Shown: positions 47,574 through 60,762 of the stretch, in pieces
Layout: each line of letters opens with the position of its first letter
Numbering within the stretch: position 1 is the stretch's first letter
DNA from: Blasia pusilla
Taxonomy: Eukaryota; Marchantiophyta; Marchantiopsida; Blasiales
Reading direction: 5' to 3'
Assembly: GCA_050084515.1 (NCBI GenBank)
Contig: CM114275.1
Span: forward strand, 10,416,001 to 10,480,000
DNA: 64,000 nt
Notes under the pieces: generated by a model
Databases searched by the model: none
Seen by the model: only the letters and a program-made list of their open reading frames with translations
What the model was told of the DNA's origin: nothing
Position numbers and translations under genes: made by a program

Positions 47574-50500
47574 ATGCAGAGTCTTCAGCTCCCCGCAGCC
47601 GCAGCAGTAGTTCATGGTGCCGGCAGATGTGTGCCCGTGCGATGGTGGAGAGCATCGGCAGGAGCAATGCGCGGTGACAGGGCTCGGAGGAGCGCAATTT
47701 CTTTGGTGTGCCGAGGAGCGTTGTCAGGCGATGATGGTAGAGACGATGGGTGGATTTCCAAGAATGCGGGAGCAGTCCGGAGGATGCCTCTGTTCCTAGG
47801 AGGCTCGAGCCTCGTTGTAATTCTTCTGAATCGTACCTTCTCTGGTATAGCGGCTATCGCTGATGCGTCCAGGTACTTCCCAGTTTTTTTCGCTCTCTGT
47901 TTCCGAGATGTGAGGATTAGTGCGGTTGAATTTGCGGCTTAGCAACCGAGTTTGCGTTTAGAGATCGGATGGAAAGTAGTGGTAAATGATTGAGTTACTA
48001 GCTTGTTGTGGTTGTTAAAAAAGGAGGTGGACAGTGCGCAGTCGAGGGCAGATGTGCTGGCGCTCGCTTTGTCTGCAACCGTGCTGCTGACCGGCTTGGT
48101 GTGGAGGTCTATAGAATCCAAGCCCACTATGCCTGTTGAGTATACTGCCCTCGCCCTTCAGTGACTGTTAGGGCTTCTGGTTGACTGAGTTTCGAGATTA
48201 TGGACAGCTTGAGTCTCTCTCTCTCTGCCCTTTTGGTTCCCCGTATACAATAAAAATACTTCATTCACTCACAGATACGCACATCTGGCACCGTCCGAGT
48301 CTACGACAGGAACTAATTAATGACTACAGTCTCTATCTCATCAATTACTTCATTGAGTGGAATTTTATCAATGTAGTTGACTCTCTTGGGGCACCTCTAC
48401 TTGTATCTTATAGCTGGCTGTTTTCTGCACTTGGGGTTTTGGGTATAACATGAGAAGGCTGGATTGTTTTACTTCTTGCTGCCAGCTTACCACTTGAATG
48501 TAAGTGGAGACTCAGCCTATTGAATGAAGCTAGTTTCGCATGAACTTATTGCTTGGTTCTGGCACGTCTACATCGGAGCCACCCGGACGAAGTTCATGAG
48601 GCCAGGAGAGATAAAAGTTATGAATATGATGAGCAGATGTTGTAGCTCGACGCTGACATTGTAGTTGTTGGTGAACTCGAGGATAGGTTGCAATGGATGG
48701 TGTTGAATGCATGAGACTAGCCTCGTGGTTGCCAGCTGAGGTTGTACAGGAGCTGAAGTGGTAAGCCGTGGGTTTCGAACACATTTCTCCATGTTTATAA
48801 GCGAATTCTGTCTTTAGTAAATGTTTTCATGGTTTCGATCAACATCATTCCATCTGAGTTTTGATATTTGAGCAAGTCTCAACATGCGAGAGGGAGTTGC
48901 CTCTGCTGTACTGGTTCAGTTCTAGATTGCCATGAATTTTGTCTACTTTTCTGGTTGAGTTTTGTCGTGCATCGGAGTGAACAGGGCTTGGGAAGCTTTA
49001 GCTGAAGCAACAAGTACAGCAACAATGGTAGTGGTGTATCGGAACAACTGCATCTTACAGGCTGGTCTGGCTGCAGAGAGCCTGGACCAAGGGAATGGTG
49101 TTCTTGTCGATGCCATCAGTATCGCCCAGGGTTCTCTGTATAAGAACGTTCAAGATTCCAAGAAACGTAACTTCTTCTCACCCAGCTGTAGTAGGCTTTA
49201 TGTGATTAAGATTAGAGCAAGGCACGCGTGCACGCACCTGAGTGTCTTTCAAATCTTTGGTTTTACAACATGGCTATGGAAATCCTGTGATCAGGTCAAT
49301 TCACTTCAGCATCTCCTTGTAACGCAGCAGTTTTCTCTCCAACGTTTGGCTGAGAAGCAATGTACATAATTAGTTCCTTTTAAAGAGCGATGCAATTTCT
49401 TGTCCCGATTAATTTCGCTCTCAACAAGGGCTTCTCCATGATATATCCCTGAAGAAAAGAAAATATGATGAGTGAGCGTGTTTTTATTCAGAGAGTTACT
49501 TGGCAAATCTCGCTCTTTACCCAGGTCGATTTGAACTTCCCTTCCTTCCATCCAATACACAGGTATGGACTCTACCGGCTCTCTTGTGCATGCCCAACAT
49601 CTTTAAGTGTTGGCTTTGACGGGTAGCTGTTGGAATCAAGCATGTGACTTATAGCTGCTGGAATTAATCAGTACGTCACCTTTGAAGAGTACAGAGTGAA
49701 TTTTCACATGGCTTTGCAGGCTGTCATCCTCCAGCCGCTTGGAGACGAAGGAATTATAATCCTGGGTGGTGACACCCTGCGCGGATTTGGACCCAAGGAT
49801 CAGGTGCGTTAGCAAAGTTTGACAGGTTTAGGTCCTTGTTTCTGTTCGCGTATCAAGTTTCAATGACTGTTTCACATGAGCAGTTTATGGTATTGATGAG
49901 CTAGAATTGTCTTGCTACCACTTCTTGCAAAGCTGAAGCTTACGCCCTTTCTTTCCCTACTTTTTCGTTGGAGCAGATTGCAGTTTGTAAGTTTGGGCAA
50001 TGTTTGTAGAAACTTTCTTGGTTTTATGTTCCATTCACCATAAAAAGCATTCACAGTTCAGTGATGAAACAACATTTTGTAATTAAGTTGTTCACGAGAT
50101 GATAGAAGTGTATTGCGATTTTGTTCGACAAGTTACTATCTGATTTTCAACCCTAATCTTACTTCTCTAAAAAATTTAGTTAGAAGAATGGATTCACAAC
50201 AGACGAATTTGTAGGAAATGTAGACACGTAATGGACTGTAGAGGTGGTGGAAAAAAAAGTTCACCAATATAGATTTTTTTACCCTGAAGTTTCTGTTGAA
50301 CTCCTCAGAAGTGGATGGATGTGTAGCAGTGCACAGTTTCTTATACCATCTCTGACCTGATGATATATATTTAAAGGTTTCTTGAGGGAGATTGTTCTCA
50401 AGTTTCAATCAGCTTGTCAAGGGTAAAGGAACTTTTGGATTTTTCGATTCTAGAGATCTCCAATTTTAGATGGCGATTATCTTCCAAAGCATTCACCGGT

Positions 50501-50825
50501 GTGACTTTTCCGTACCCTGAAGGAGTGAAGGTCTAGGATTTAGAATTTGACTGACCGAAAGTAGATATAGGAGAAATGGCTGAAAAGGCTGTGATGATCA
50601 AGCGAAGTGGTCTGTCAGGAGAGTTTCACAGGAGATGATGTGTTGGTAAGCAAAGCTGGAGAATGGGACTGTGAAGTTGAGAGAGAAACCGCTGCCTAAT
50701 TAAGATTTGGGATCGCAAACACGCAGGGATGGATTGTGGCAATTGGCGAAAAATTGGATTCTACCCTTGCAGATTTGGTGTTTCCAGATTCTGGAAAGCT
50801 GAAGGTTGAAGGTGCCGACAAGTGA
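47574..50825 (+). CDS. CCB4: CCB4-like cofactor assembly factor for cytochrome b6f (heme ci attachment)
   Basis: Chloroplast thylakoid protein of the system IV (CCB) pathway that attaches heme ci to cytochrome b6; CCB4 acts with CCB2. Exons: 47574-47872, 48035-48134, 48687-48760, 48985-49166, 49492-49562, 49720-49803, 50727-50825. All are GT-AG and in frame. MQSLQLPAAAAVVHG begins an Arg/Ala-rich transit-like peptide. Two membrane segments follow: GGSSLVVILLNRTFSGIAA and ADVLALALSATVLLTGLVW. The soluble part reads TMVVVYRNNCILQAGLAAES, QSYLANLALYPGRFELPFLP, SNTQAVILQPLGDEG, IIILGGDTLRGFGPKDQG and AIGEKLDSTL, a strong match to plant CCB4 as I remember it. The start is the first ATG giving a plausible transit peptide; the frame is open further upstream. 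The donor after exon 2 (GTTGAG) is weak. Confidence 0.9.
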
Positions 50826-52199
50826 TGCTGTTTAGAGACATACTTTGCCGTTGACTGCCCTTCCACTCTTTCCAAAACTTGTGATTTGTGAAACGTTCGG
50901 GCATTGTCCAACCCATTGCTCTGGTTCACTTTTGCCAAAATCAACAGTTCAGTGTTTTGTTAAGGCATTACGTTGAGCATGTCAAATCTCACTGCGGCAA
51001 TCCTGATTGTGTTAAGCGTTTACCATTCATAAAAATCATCAACTCTGGCTGGTCCAATCCTGACTGTACTTTTCACGCGAATTTTATTGTGCGATCGACT
51101 CAACTCCCTTGGAATCCTGAGTGTCTCTATCTCCCAGCGTCATTCTGAAATTGTGGAAGAGGGCTCTATGCATCACATTTGCAACCTCCCCTCGAACCTG
51201 CCAGTGACTTCGAGTTTGGTTGGCCACGCCTTTGGCTTCCCTCAGAATATAGTTTGTGGCTTCGAAAACCTCCACGCAGTACAAAGTTGTTCCGGAAGCG
51301 AGATGCCCTGCGTGTAATGTGACTGTCGGAAAACACGGCGCCTTAAACCTCCCGCATGTGTAACGTTTAGCCACGAAGGGATCGAATCCAAGCACCAAAG
51401 TGAAGACCGGAGGCGGGAACTAAAACGCCCTGTACTGGTAGCGTTTAGTCATGCAGCCTCAGTTTATAATTGCAGTTCGAACGTAAGAGCCGTTCGAGTT
51501 GAAAGCTTCACGGTCTGGAGGGCAGTACAGCGCAGGTCTCTGAAAGTCTCCTTGATGCACGCAGAGATTATGTACCTCGTATTAAGCAGGATTCTCGCAG
51601 TTCCGATTCTATGGCTGTGGAACAACGGGGATTACGCGGGTCCTGCAGCAAGTTTGTGTCGACGAAGCTGGCCTTTAGTCGGTGACGTAGAAACTGAAAC
51701 CGACGGGGGACCTTGCGGGGCACGAGGGACTGACGGAGGCAGTGGGCACCTACAGCGAAGTCAGAGTCTCCGGCTGGAGAAACTGACGATGAAGAGAGGG
51801 CGCGAGTTCTTAGGTAACGACAGCGCTGGGAGATCTTTTCTTGTCTATTTATGTCCAAGGAGGCGCCCACTGGCTAAGACGGTTGATTCCGGCAGGATGC
51901 GGCGTCTGCATTCTTTCGTCATTTGAGTTCCTTTTCAAGTTTCAGCTCTTCCACCCTCTTCTTGTTCCACTTCATATTCCTTGATATTGAAGGCAAACCT
52001 CGTGTCTCATCTGCGTCCACTTTATAAGCTTGTTGCGTCTCGGACAGGAGTCTTGCATTTAAGCTCCTAGAACTCCCCGCGGGTGTAGCGAAAGGGTCGA
52101 GTGGGATTTGCGGGAACTTCCAGTTTAGAGTTTGCGTAGCAGTGGCTTCGTGAGGGGTGTGGCGCGCCTTACTGCTGTGTCCCTTTCAAACAATCGAAC
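50826..52199. other. intergenic region, promoter of the methyltransferase gene
   Basis: No recognisable gene. GC content increases from about 51300 towards the start codon at 52200. The frame at 51552-51926 has no domain and lies in the presumed 5' region. Confidence 0.45.
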
Positions 52200-55100
52200 A
52201 TGGCGTCTTCCTCGGTTCTGGCCAAGCCTACCGAGTATGCTGCACGTCTTGGACTACGGACACTGCAATCCAACGTTCTTCCTGACTGGCTGGTGCGCAT
52301 GGGCACGCGCACTCTTCTGGCGACTCGACTGAAGCAGATTTATGCATCCAATGGGGAACAGCAGCTGCAGCAGCTCATGCAGTTTGCAGAAAGTGCGTCC
52401 TCCCGTCAACTCCTCTTTGCCCTCGATCTGGATAGCAACTTTCATTCTAGCAAGACTGCGGATCTTCTTCTGTAATTGTCGCCCGAGCTCCCGATCGTTT
52501 TTTGCATGCTTCCTCCTTCTTACTAGCCGAAAGTACGCATCCGCAGTGTGAATCAACTCTAGTTTTAGTCGAGCAGTACAGTACAACCCGTCGAGTGTCT
52601 GATTAAATGCGTTGTGTCAGCCTTGAAGAAAATGCCCATCGCGGTGAATACCGAGGATGCGAATGCACAGCACTATGAAGTTCCTACCGAATTTTACAAG
52701 CTCGTTCTTGGGAAGCATCTCAAGTACAGGTATGAGAACGTGTCTTCGCTCTCAAAATCACAGATCAGCCGCGTTAACGGGTGGGAGAAACGAGAGTCTG
52801 AGATTTTTTAACTTAACATGTGGGACGTAGGGGAGAATAATAGAAGTTCAGTGAGTACCAGCAATGAAATGATGAAAACGAGCTTGGTATCTCCCTTTCC
52901 TTTAAGAGGGATTTTCCCGGGACTTTTGATCTGCAGCTCTGCTCTTTTCGTGGAAACCTCTTACACCCTCGAGGAGGCTGAAGAGGCAATGTTGGAGCTT
53001 TACTGTAAACGAGCTCAATTAGCGGACGGGCAGTCGGTGCTAGATCTTGGTTGCGGATGGGGCTCACTTTCGCTTTATGTGGCTGCCAAGTATCCCAACA
53101 GCAATGTCACGGGGGTCTCGAACTCGGAGACGCAAAAAGCTTTCATCGACGGCCAGTCTCAGTGAGTAAAGCCCTGACTCATGTCAGCCACCGTGCAGAT
53201 TTCTTGTAATTTTGATGGTCGACGTACTAGCCATCTGTTCATGGTATTGAAACGGCGTCGGTAACTCCAAAGTTAGCAGCAGATTACTAGGGCAACGAAG
53301 CTAAGCGCATGAAATTACCTGGAAATCCTAATGGTCGTGCTTCTTCTTGCGCTCGAAGACAATTTTCACATAAGATTCTTGAATGTAGGGAGCGAGGGTT
53401 GACAAACCTGAAGATTATTACTTGTGACATTAACTCGTTTGATGCTGGACGAACATTCGATCGCATTCTCTCCATCGAAATGTTTGAGGTGAATTCCTTA
53501 TTTTCTTGCATGAAAGCTTCTTTCCATTCTCTTGTGGTCTCTATTTTCATTATTTTCTGGTCTTAAGCGGTGAGGCAAGACCAAGATCTATTGTGGCGTG
53601 TAGTCCATTGTTGACAGAAGTTATTATTGTGTGCAGCATATGAAGAATTATCAGAAACTGTTGAAAAACATATCTTCTTGGATGGAACCAAACGCGTTAC
53701 TATTCATCCACATTTTCTCTCACAAACTTGCTGCTTATCACTTCGAGGTGAGATTCTGATCATCTCATCGCAATTTAGTTTGTTCTTTGACGTACTAGGA
53801 AATGTGCCTAATAAAAGAAAGTCACACCTCCTGGGAAATGAGAAAACCTGAGATCGTTGATGTCGTCAAGTGACAGCCCGAGATCGTTTATGTCCTCGAT
53901 TGACCTATTCCCATGGCAGAACGAAGACGAGACAGACTGGATGACCAGAAACTTCTTTTCGGGAGGCACGATGCCTGCTGATCCGCTCTTACTCTACTTC
54001 CAGGTAGGTCAATTTTGATCTCTGTATTTCATGTGTGTGCAGGGTATAATTCTTTGTCTACTGTTCCTCGCAACAGTTTCAAAATTGAACCTTTCATGTC
54101 ACCAACATGCTAATTCCTTTCTCAATGCATTGCACGTTTCAAAAGCATTATCACCGTCAGCGCTCGCTGCTTCTGCGTCCAGCCGATCTTTCTCGTGTAA
54201 ATGCCCTGTACCATTTGAACCAAGAGTGATGTCCATTATGGAAATGTTCTGTGCAGGATGATGTAGCGATTCAAAACCATTGGAAAGTCAATGGCAAAAA
54301 CTACGCCCAGACAAGGTATTCCAGGACTGTAGATTCTTCTCGTCAAATTGTGAAGACGGAGTTTGTGGCTTAGATGTACAAGAACCCTAGCGATTAAAGA
54401 CGTGCTGGAGAGGGCCGGATGAGCTCAAGTTAATCCAAAGCTCCTATTCTCCAACTTCAATGAATATTTCAAAGTTTCTAAACAACTCTAATTTAAATCA
54501 AATACAAATTCGAAGAGTTAGTTGCATCGCAGATATGCCAAAATACATAAGACTATGAAAATTGGGGCTCACGTGAGCTTTCAATCGCTCTTCAGCACGA
54601 TCAGTCTGTTTTGAATCGTTCGGGCGCAGGTGGATGATGGGAGGCGTGTCTGAAGTCTAGTTGACATTATTTCTGGGGTTGGTGGTTTGTTAAATAGGAT
54701 TGTACAGTGGGGGTTTACGACGAGGGCCGCTTGTCGACAGTTGAGGTTCTTTAAGTTTAGTCCACATTAATCTTGGGGATGATGTGGATTAAGGGGTGCT
54801 TTTCTGCGGGTACTTTGTTTCGATTAAAATGAAGTGATATAGATTGAGCTCACATTTCTGACGAAATAGAAAAGCAACCAGGGTGTGGCACGGAAGCAGT
54901 AATCTTGACTAGAGGATGTGCGGAGCGAAGGTGGAAGTTGTTTGCTCTTGAGTTTCGGTGCACGGAAAGACTGCATTGGATTTCTTCTTAAGAAACTATG
55001 GCTCTCGCCTTTGCAGTGAGGAGTGGCTGAAGAGAATGGACGCGAACACCAAAGCAATTAAGGAGCTGTTCGCGGCAACGTATGGGACGGAGGAAGTGAC

Positions 55101-55209
55101 CAAGTGGATCGTCAACTGGCGCACGTTTTTCCTGGCGGTAGCGGAGTTGTTCGGCTACAACGACGGGGAGGAGTGGGGTGTGTCTCACTACCTGTTCAGG
55201 AAGAGATGA
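52200..55209 (+). CDS. coclaurine N-methyltransferase-like / CFA synthase-family methyltransferase, 8 exons
   Basis: SAM-dependent methyltransferase of the plant CNMT-like branch of the cyclopropane fatty acid synthase family; the substrate cannot be told from sequence. Exons: 52200-52392, 52621-52729, 52937-53161, 53389-53488, 53637-53747, 53920-54003, 54257-54315, 55017-55209, all GT-AG, giving 357 residues, the normal length. Features in order: AQHYEVPTEFYKLVLGKHLK, YTLEEAEEAMLELYCKRAQL, SAM-binding SVLDLGCGWGSLSLYVAAKY, NVTGVSNSETQ, FDRILSIEMFEHMKNYQKLL, LFIHIFSHKLAAYHFE, MTRNFFSGGTMPADPLLLYF, VNGKNYAQTSEEWLKRMD and the C-terminus YNDGEEWGVSHYLFRKR. Intron 7 is about 700 bp, the others about 120-260 bp. 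In non-alkaloid plants these proteins are common and their natural amine or lipid substrates are mostly unknown. Confidence 0.93.
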
Positions 55210-58200
55210 CGCATGCAGCCTTGACTCCGCGATGTTCCTCTCACATCACTGCCAAATGGGACACAAAACAGGAAAGAAGGTCGAAGGGAGCCTGCTGAGT
55301 GGTGAAAATGAGTGGTGTCCGTGCTCACCAGTGGATTGTGGACTCAGGTTCCCGTTACTTTTAAGCCTCGTCGTGTCCTCCTTCCTGCGTCGTTGAGTGG
55401 ATGCCTGCCCCTCGTGAAGCACTGGTGAGAAGCTATGTAAATGAGATGGTGGATTGTACAGTATCCTTATACCGAATTTTCACTGATTAGGTCGGAACTG
55501 AAAGGTTGCAAGCAATAAGCGGCTTCCTTGATTGATGGTCTCCAAAATGTGGGATGGACAACGAGTCGGATTGCAATGATCAGGTAGGAAATTCCACAAT
55601 ATTGTCGTACATCTTCTTGCACGTTGAATTGATAAGATTGCGCCTGAGTCCACATTTCGTCATCCCAATGTGCCTCAACCCGACTTGCCTTCGATGGTCG
55701 GCATTTTTTACGAGTTTCTCAGTTGGAGTGTTTGTGCAAAGAGTTATGATTCTCATAACGTTGTTGTCTGCCTCTGTTCTCGCCTCATAACCTGTGAATT
55801 GTATCCTCTCTTGCACTCCGTTGGTTATTTTCATGATAGTGATGATTAAGGTGTCACCACGGAAACGGAACGCGGTAAATCCAAAGGATGTCCGAAGAGA
55901 AAGAGTTGGACACGTCTCCAGAGCCGAAGTGATTGAATTCGGCGGATGGAGGACCGTTCTCCGCCCAATGTGCCTGCCAGATACCGGAAATTTGATGGCA
56001 AAAAGTCAGCGGATGGCCAGTAATCTCTCCTCTCTTCTTTGAATAGTTGAGGACGATTGTGACATCCTAAACAGAAGATTCTGAAGCTCAAGTTGTAACT
56101 CCATTCCATGTAGCCAGTAAAGCCTTGGAAGTTCCCTCTACAATCCTTGCGAGACAACTTTTCGACACTTCGAGTTTTCGTTCTCTGAGTGGATTATTTC
56201 TCCAGTCGTCTACCACTGTAATAAGAACCTTGAACCGCACACCGTGTCGCCGCGAGCAGCTGCAGTCAAATCTCATCGCATAGTAGGCACCTTCAATCTA
56301 GGCGCCACCGTTCGCATGTGGCATGTCACAGAATCCGAAGATAAGTAAATTATTCAAGCTTTCATCCTTGGAATTGGACGAGTGGCTTTTTTGTCCATCG
56401 AGCCTGCGACATTCATTCTTGCTATCATTCAAGAACACAGAGGTGGCCCACTGGTGATCGCTAAGGAGACTCTGCGGCGCGCTTCCTGATTCGTAGATGT
56501 TCCTGATTATTCAGCCACGCATTATTCAGATAACGGGAACCGTCCGCTAGGTCTGTGAAAGTGTCTTCCAACTTGGAGCGAGACATTATCAGGGACCAGG
56601 AACATTACAATCCTGGCGACAAGCATCTCGCTCGTCGCGTTTCGTGTCACAACAGGGGAGCGATGATGAGTTGAAAGAGACGGACAGAGGCGGAATAGGA
56701 TTCAGAAGCCTGGAGTGTGAAAGCGAGTGAAGATTGGTCCACTTTCTTTGGCGACTCCTTAGTGCGTGGACACAGTACGCAGTGTCGACGCCGCCTACTG
56801 TGGATTCGATTACCCTCAAGGTGTCTCATGACCTTTTTTTCTAAGCCGGTAGTGTGTGGGCAATGACGTAAGAGTGGGTATTTGGCTGGCAGGCTTTCAA
56901 CGCTTTTGATCGAAGCAACGATCTCATGCCCTCTGTGACAGATATCCTCTGTTTCTCCGGTTCCATGATCTCAATTAGAATCGGACGTGCATCTCCCCAT
57001 CATGCACCTGTAGATGTAGAGCATTTCGGAGAACAGAGACGTAAAGCACCAGAGAACTGCAGTGTTGCCTCTGCCCATGGTGGTAGAAAATCTCGACATG
57101 CTTACAAACTACGGGTGGGGACTCTCGTAGGAGCAGTGAACTACGCTTCGCGCCCCCGTATAAGTCGATCGGAGGCAGAGTCTACACTGATGGAGGGCGA
57201 TGTTGTGGAGTATCCACTAGCTCCGGAGGAAATGAGAATTCAGTCCAAGCGCAAAGGAGTGGGTCTGGTTGTCCAAATTTCTTCCTCCACGATTTGTCAC
57301 ATCGAACCGCTTCGTAAGGTATATACTAGAAGTCCAACGCTTCCCAATTTCTTGCGATGTCTACCGATTGACAGATGCAGGGAACTTCGTCCAGTGATTC
57401 TGATTCCTTCTCCGGCCGTGGTCGGCTCGGAGCTCTGCGGATTGTTGGCCGACAGATTCAATCCCCGTCTAGATTTCGTCTTTCCTCGTCGCTGGGTGGC
57501 ATCTCGACACGGCATCCGTCGATAAACATCGCTGTGAAGCAGCACATCCCGGCTCTGTTGACATCATTTACGGTGTCCAACACTTCGTCCGCCATCCTCA
57601 ACCAAGATTCGGATGGCTAGCGAAATTGTCGTGCTAAAATGAGGGTAGAATCAGGGAACGCTCATCGCGTTCTGCGTAAGGTAGCTCGATAATTCCAGTT
57701 AATATGGTAAACTCCGTACTTGTCATTCTCGGTTTTGACAACTTGGTTTAATTTCTTCCCAGGAAGACTCAGGCTCAAACGTGTGGATCCATGACGAACA
57801 TCAGCGCGAGTTGTCTGTTCCTCTGAGCCAGGTGGGCAAACTGACCAATCCATCGCAATTGTGATCTAAATTTGCTCTTTTGCACCACGATTGTAGTGAA
57901 TTCGTGCATTTACTACTGCTACGCCCCTCTCATTCCTCCTTGCGCTGTATAAACCACTGCAGGTGAATTGCTATCATATCTCCCCTTCTATTTTGGTTGT
58001 CCTTTAAGTGAACATCTGGACATTGATCTCACAATCTCGGTGATCCCTTCCTCCATGGTAATTTTTTCTTGTGAGTGGCGAGAATGAAGGAAAGAATCGA
58101 GTGCCACACGTCTCTTGTAAGCCACCAAAGTCATCGACGAAGTGCTCAAAAGACATCACTGACGGTGGCCTTGTTCGTCCAGGTTCAAGTGCTGCAAGCG

Positions 58201-58601
58201 TGGTACAGTCAACGGATGGTTCCAGACCGAATTTCGAATCCGCATGGAGAGCACGCGGAATGCCTTTGGATCATCGAATCCCCAAGTGTTGACCTTTAAC
58301 ACACAGCGGGTAGAACAGAGCACCATAAAAGCAGTGCCATTTTCAAATCTTCGGATTCTTACCTTAAAAATTAACCAGTCTACTACAATGGTGGACGCAG
58401 TTCGCGTTGCAGGATCACAGTCCTGTCTCGAGAACTCTCGTGGAGTTCAACATTCCGGGCTATTCGCATGGCCCGAAGTCTGACTATGCCTTTCTGTTGA
58501 ACGTTGAGGGCAAAGTGCCCACTTCCTCTCTCTATATTCCCCTAGCTACAATGATCCGATGTCATCTGTGGCATTTCTTGAACAAAATTGTCTAAGAATT
58601 C
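55210..58601. other. no gene recognised; scattered open frames
   Basis: The largest frame is 56926-57525 (+, 199 residues), with no domain I recognise and no good start context. A short exon-like stretch at 58413-58514 (+; reads LVEFNIPGYSHG and DYAFLLNVEGK between an AG acceptor and a GT) may belong to a decayed or unrecognised gene. Otherwise 3' flanks of the genes on both sides. Confidence 0.4.
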
Positions 58602-60041
58602 TCACATGTTTTCTTCCCCATGGGCTTGCATGTTATGGAGACCATTCACAATGTTATTCCAGTCCTCTTCTTGTGCTTCTTCGATCGCAGTCTTGGCCAC
58701 AGGCCTTCCCTCCATCAAATCCTTCTTTTGTTTCGCATTCTCCTCCGCGGCCAAATCCGCCTGCACATCACGACGCCTTGAATGAGCAACCGTCAATTTG
58801 ACCTCCGGCCTCACGAGATAGCTCGTCACAATCCCTAGAGCGTGGGTGCAAGCTTTTTCTTTCAGTAATCCCTTCAAGTGTCTACCGATCACACAAAGGT
58901 ACCCTGTTCTTTCTAACTCTACTCATAAGTTCATGTCCACTACTACAAAAAATTACTAGTCATGATGAGTTCCAAATCTGTAAATGAGGAGCCTGCGTCC
59001 GCACCCTCCAGTGTCCGTAACCTAAGGGTGCGAACAGAGAAATCTGCCTTCAAATGAGAGGGGAGCTCCCCTCGGGAGGAGAATAGACAGTCACCTCCAC
59101 GACGTCGCGAGCCCAATTCTCGTTGAAGCCTCGGTCCAACAGCTCCAGCACTCGCCATGCGAACTTCCGTGCAATCGGCGGGTCGAAGCTGTTCAAACTG
59201 TGTACATCAAACATATTTCACACAGCGAGATTATTCGGGATCGGGTCAATAGCTCATCGACAACCCTAGGAAACTGAGTTCGTACCGCAATCTGGAGACC
59301 TAACTCACACACCAGCAGAGACCCCGCTTTGACGCCTTAGCTTGCCGAACACATCTAGATCAGTGAGTTGTGGAAAGCCTTGCGTGCTGAACAATTGGAA
59401 ATCCCCTGCGAGACAGAGACAGAACTAGAACTGTGTGCCCTTGCATTAAGTGTCTCGACGGCTACGCAAGAGATGGCTTGAAGCTGAGATGTCCTGCCAC
59501 CAAGGCCTACAACCGCTCTAACGGCCCCATAATCAATCAATTACACGTCTTCCACTGCCGAAGTTGAGTGCCTTGCAGCCCGAGCGGAACGACGAGCATG
59601 TGAGGGAACGTACTCAAAAGCTTTGCAAGGGGCCTCCGGATGCCGAGCATAGTAAGCCTTGATGAGACGATCTTCCGGTAGCTCGATCTTGGGAGCCTTG
59701 CCGTCACGCACGCGGATGGACTGTGGAGGAGAACTGCAAGCGAAGAGAACAAATTAAATCGCGAGGCAGCAAATTGAACCTGTCGTCATATCGAATCCCC
59801 TAAGCGGAGATTCCGAGCAAACTTTCACACTACCGCAGACTTCACGAATTCCTCAATCAGCATTGCATACTCCCTCAATTTACCACCCCTCAAAACTCCA
59901 ATCCCGTCAACCAACCAACCAACCAAGCAGGAGTGGCAATTCCAACCTCGCCACAGCATCGAACCACACAGGCTTTTTTCTTATATTGCCCTTAATTAGC
60001 CTCCGAGTCTTCGTTAGCAGATCGCCCTTCATGAACGACAT
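58602..60041 (-). CDS. mitochondrial small ribosomal subunit protein mS23, 4 exons
   Basis: Component of the mitochondrial ribosome small subunit. Minus-strand exons: 60041-59947, 59733-59614, 59188-59095, 58760-58602. All junctions are GT-AG and in frame, 155 residues. The start MSFMKGDLLTKTRRLIKG is the near-invariant plant mS23 N-terminus. PVWFDAVA, KAPKIELPEDRLIKAYYARH, FDPPIARKFAWRVLELLDRG and a charged helical tail (ADLAAEENAKQKKDLMEG, stop at 58604-58602) follow. The first three exons match the family well. The last exon is assigned from phase, strand and its Glu/Lys/Ala-rich composition and is less certain; if it is wrong, exon 3 reads on to a nearby stop. Confidence 0.85.
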
Positions 60042-60762
60042 GACTCTGAGCCACTTCACCTCCGAGAAAGATCTGGAACCATAGCTTGCCCTACCTCGCA
60101 GCGCACCAAGGCAAGGGCGCCGAGAGGCGCTGCAAAGATTGCGTAGCAAGGGGATCACAAAAACAGGATCCTCGAGAGGCGTTGCAGAGTACAGGAAAGC
60201 TAGGGATCTGGAAGTCGGCCGGATTGCGGATGGCAACGCAGCAAAACCGAAGAAAGGGAGACGTAAACGTCGTTCGAGCCGAAGAAAAAGTGGAGTCAGA
60301 GTGGCTTCCCGTGGAAATGGAGGCGCTTTTGAACACTAGTACCGAATGCACATGGGAAACAAAGCTGTGCACTGTTAAAATAATTTCTTAGGCACACGAG
60401 TAAGGTACCATGCGGCCATTTGAGAGGTTGTATACCTCTTTGTTGTTTAGTCCGATAGGAATGCCACTTCTTCTTTTTCAAGGCCGGTTGTGCCTGAAAA
60501 AAAAGAGGAGAACAATGGAGAAATATGAAGAAATATTTCTTCATTCTCAATAAATATGCCTTTGGACATAGAGTCAAGTATCCTAAGAGTCCAAAGGGCA
60601 TATTTGTTGAGATCCATACTTTTCAGAGGTTAACAACCATAGAGACTAGCGTAAACCTAAATGCTAAGCAAGCCTTTGAAGTATCTATCTTACAATCTTA
60701 AAGTACAATACTACAAAATAGTGTAGTGGGATAATAAGACAAAATAGCAACAAGTTAGAATT
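60042..60762. other. mS23 upstream region and Helitron junction
   Basis: Holds the probable 5' UTR and promoter of mS23 and the long hairpin at 60552-60605. Antisense frames at 60086-60391 carry no domain. Helitron coding similarity begins at about 60763. Confidence 0.4.
60552..60605. repeat. inverted repeat, arms of 16-17 bp, loop about 21 nt
   Basis: AAATATGCCTTTGGAC pairs with GTCCAAAGGGCATATTT (one extra base in the right arm). It could be the remnant of a small inverted-repeat element, or a structure at the edge of the neighbouring Helitron. Confidence 0.75.

Noticed and set aside
46981-47697. Long minus-strand frame (238 residues)
   Set aside because: It is antisense to the first exon of CCB4, shows no domain, and its upper part is the mirror of a real transit peptide.
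59541-59613. Reading mS23 exon 2 on to the stop at 59541
   Set aside because: The GTACGT donor at 59613 and the next exon (FDPPIARKFAWRVLELLDRG) restore the conserved family core; the read-through tail resembles nothing.
60086-60391. Plus-strand frame of 101 residues upstream of mS23
   Set aside because: Antisense to the mS23 5' region; no domain and Lys/Arg-rich low complexity.
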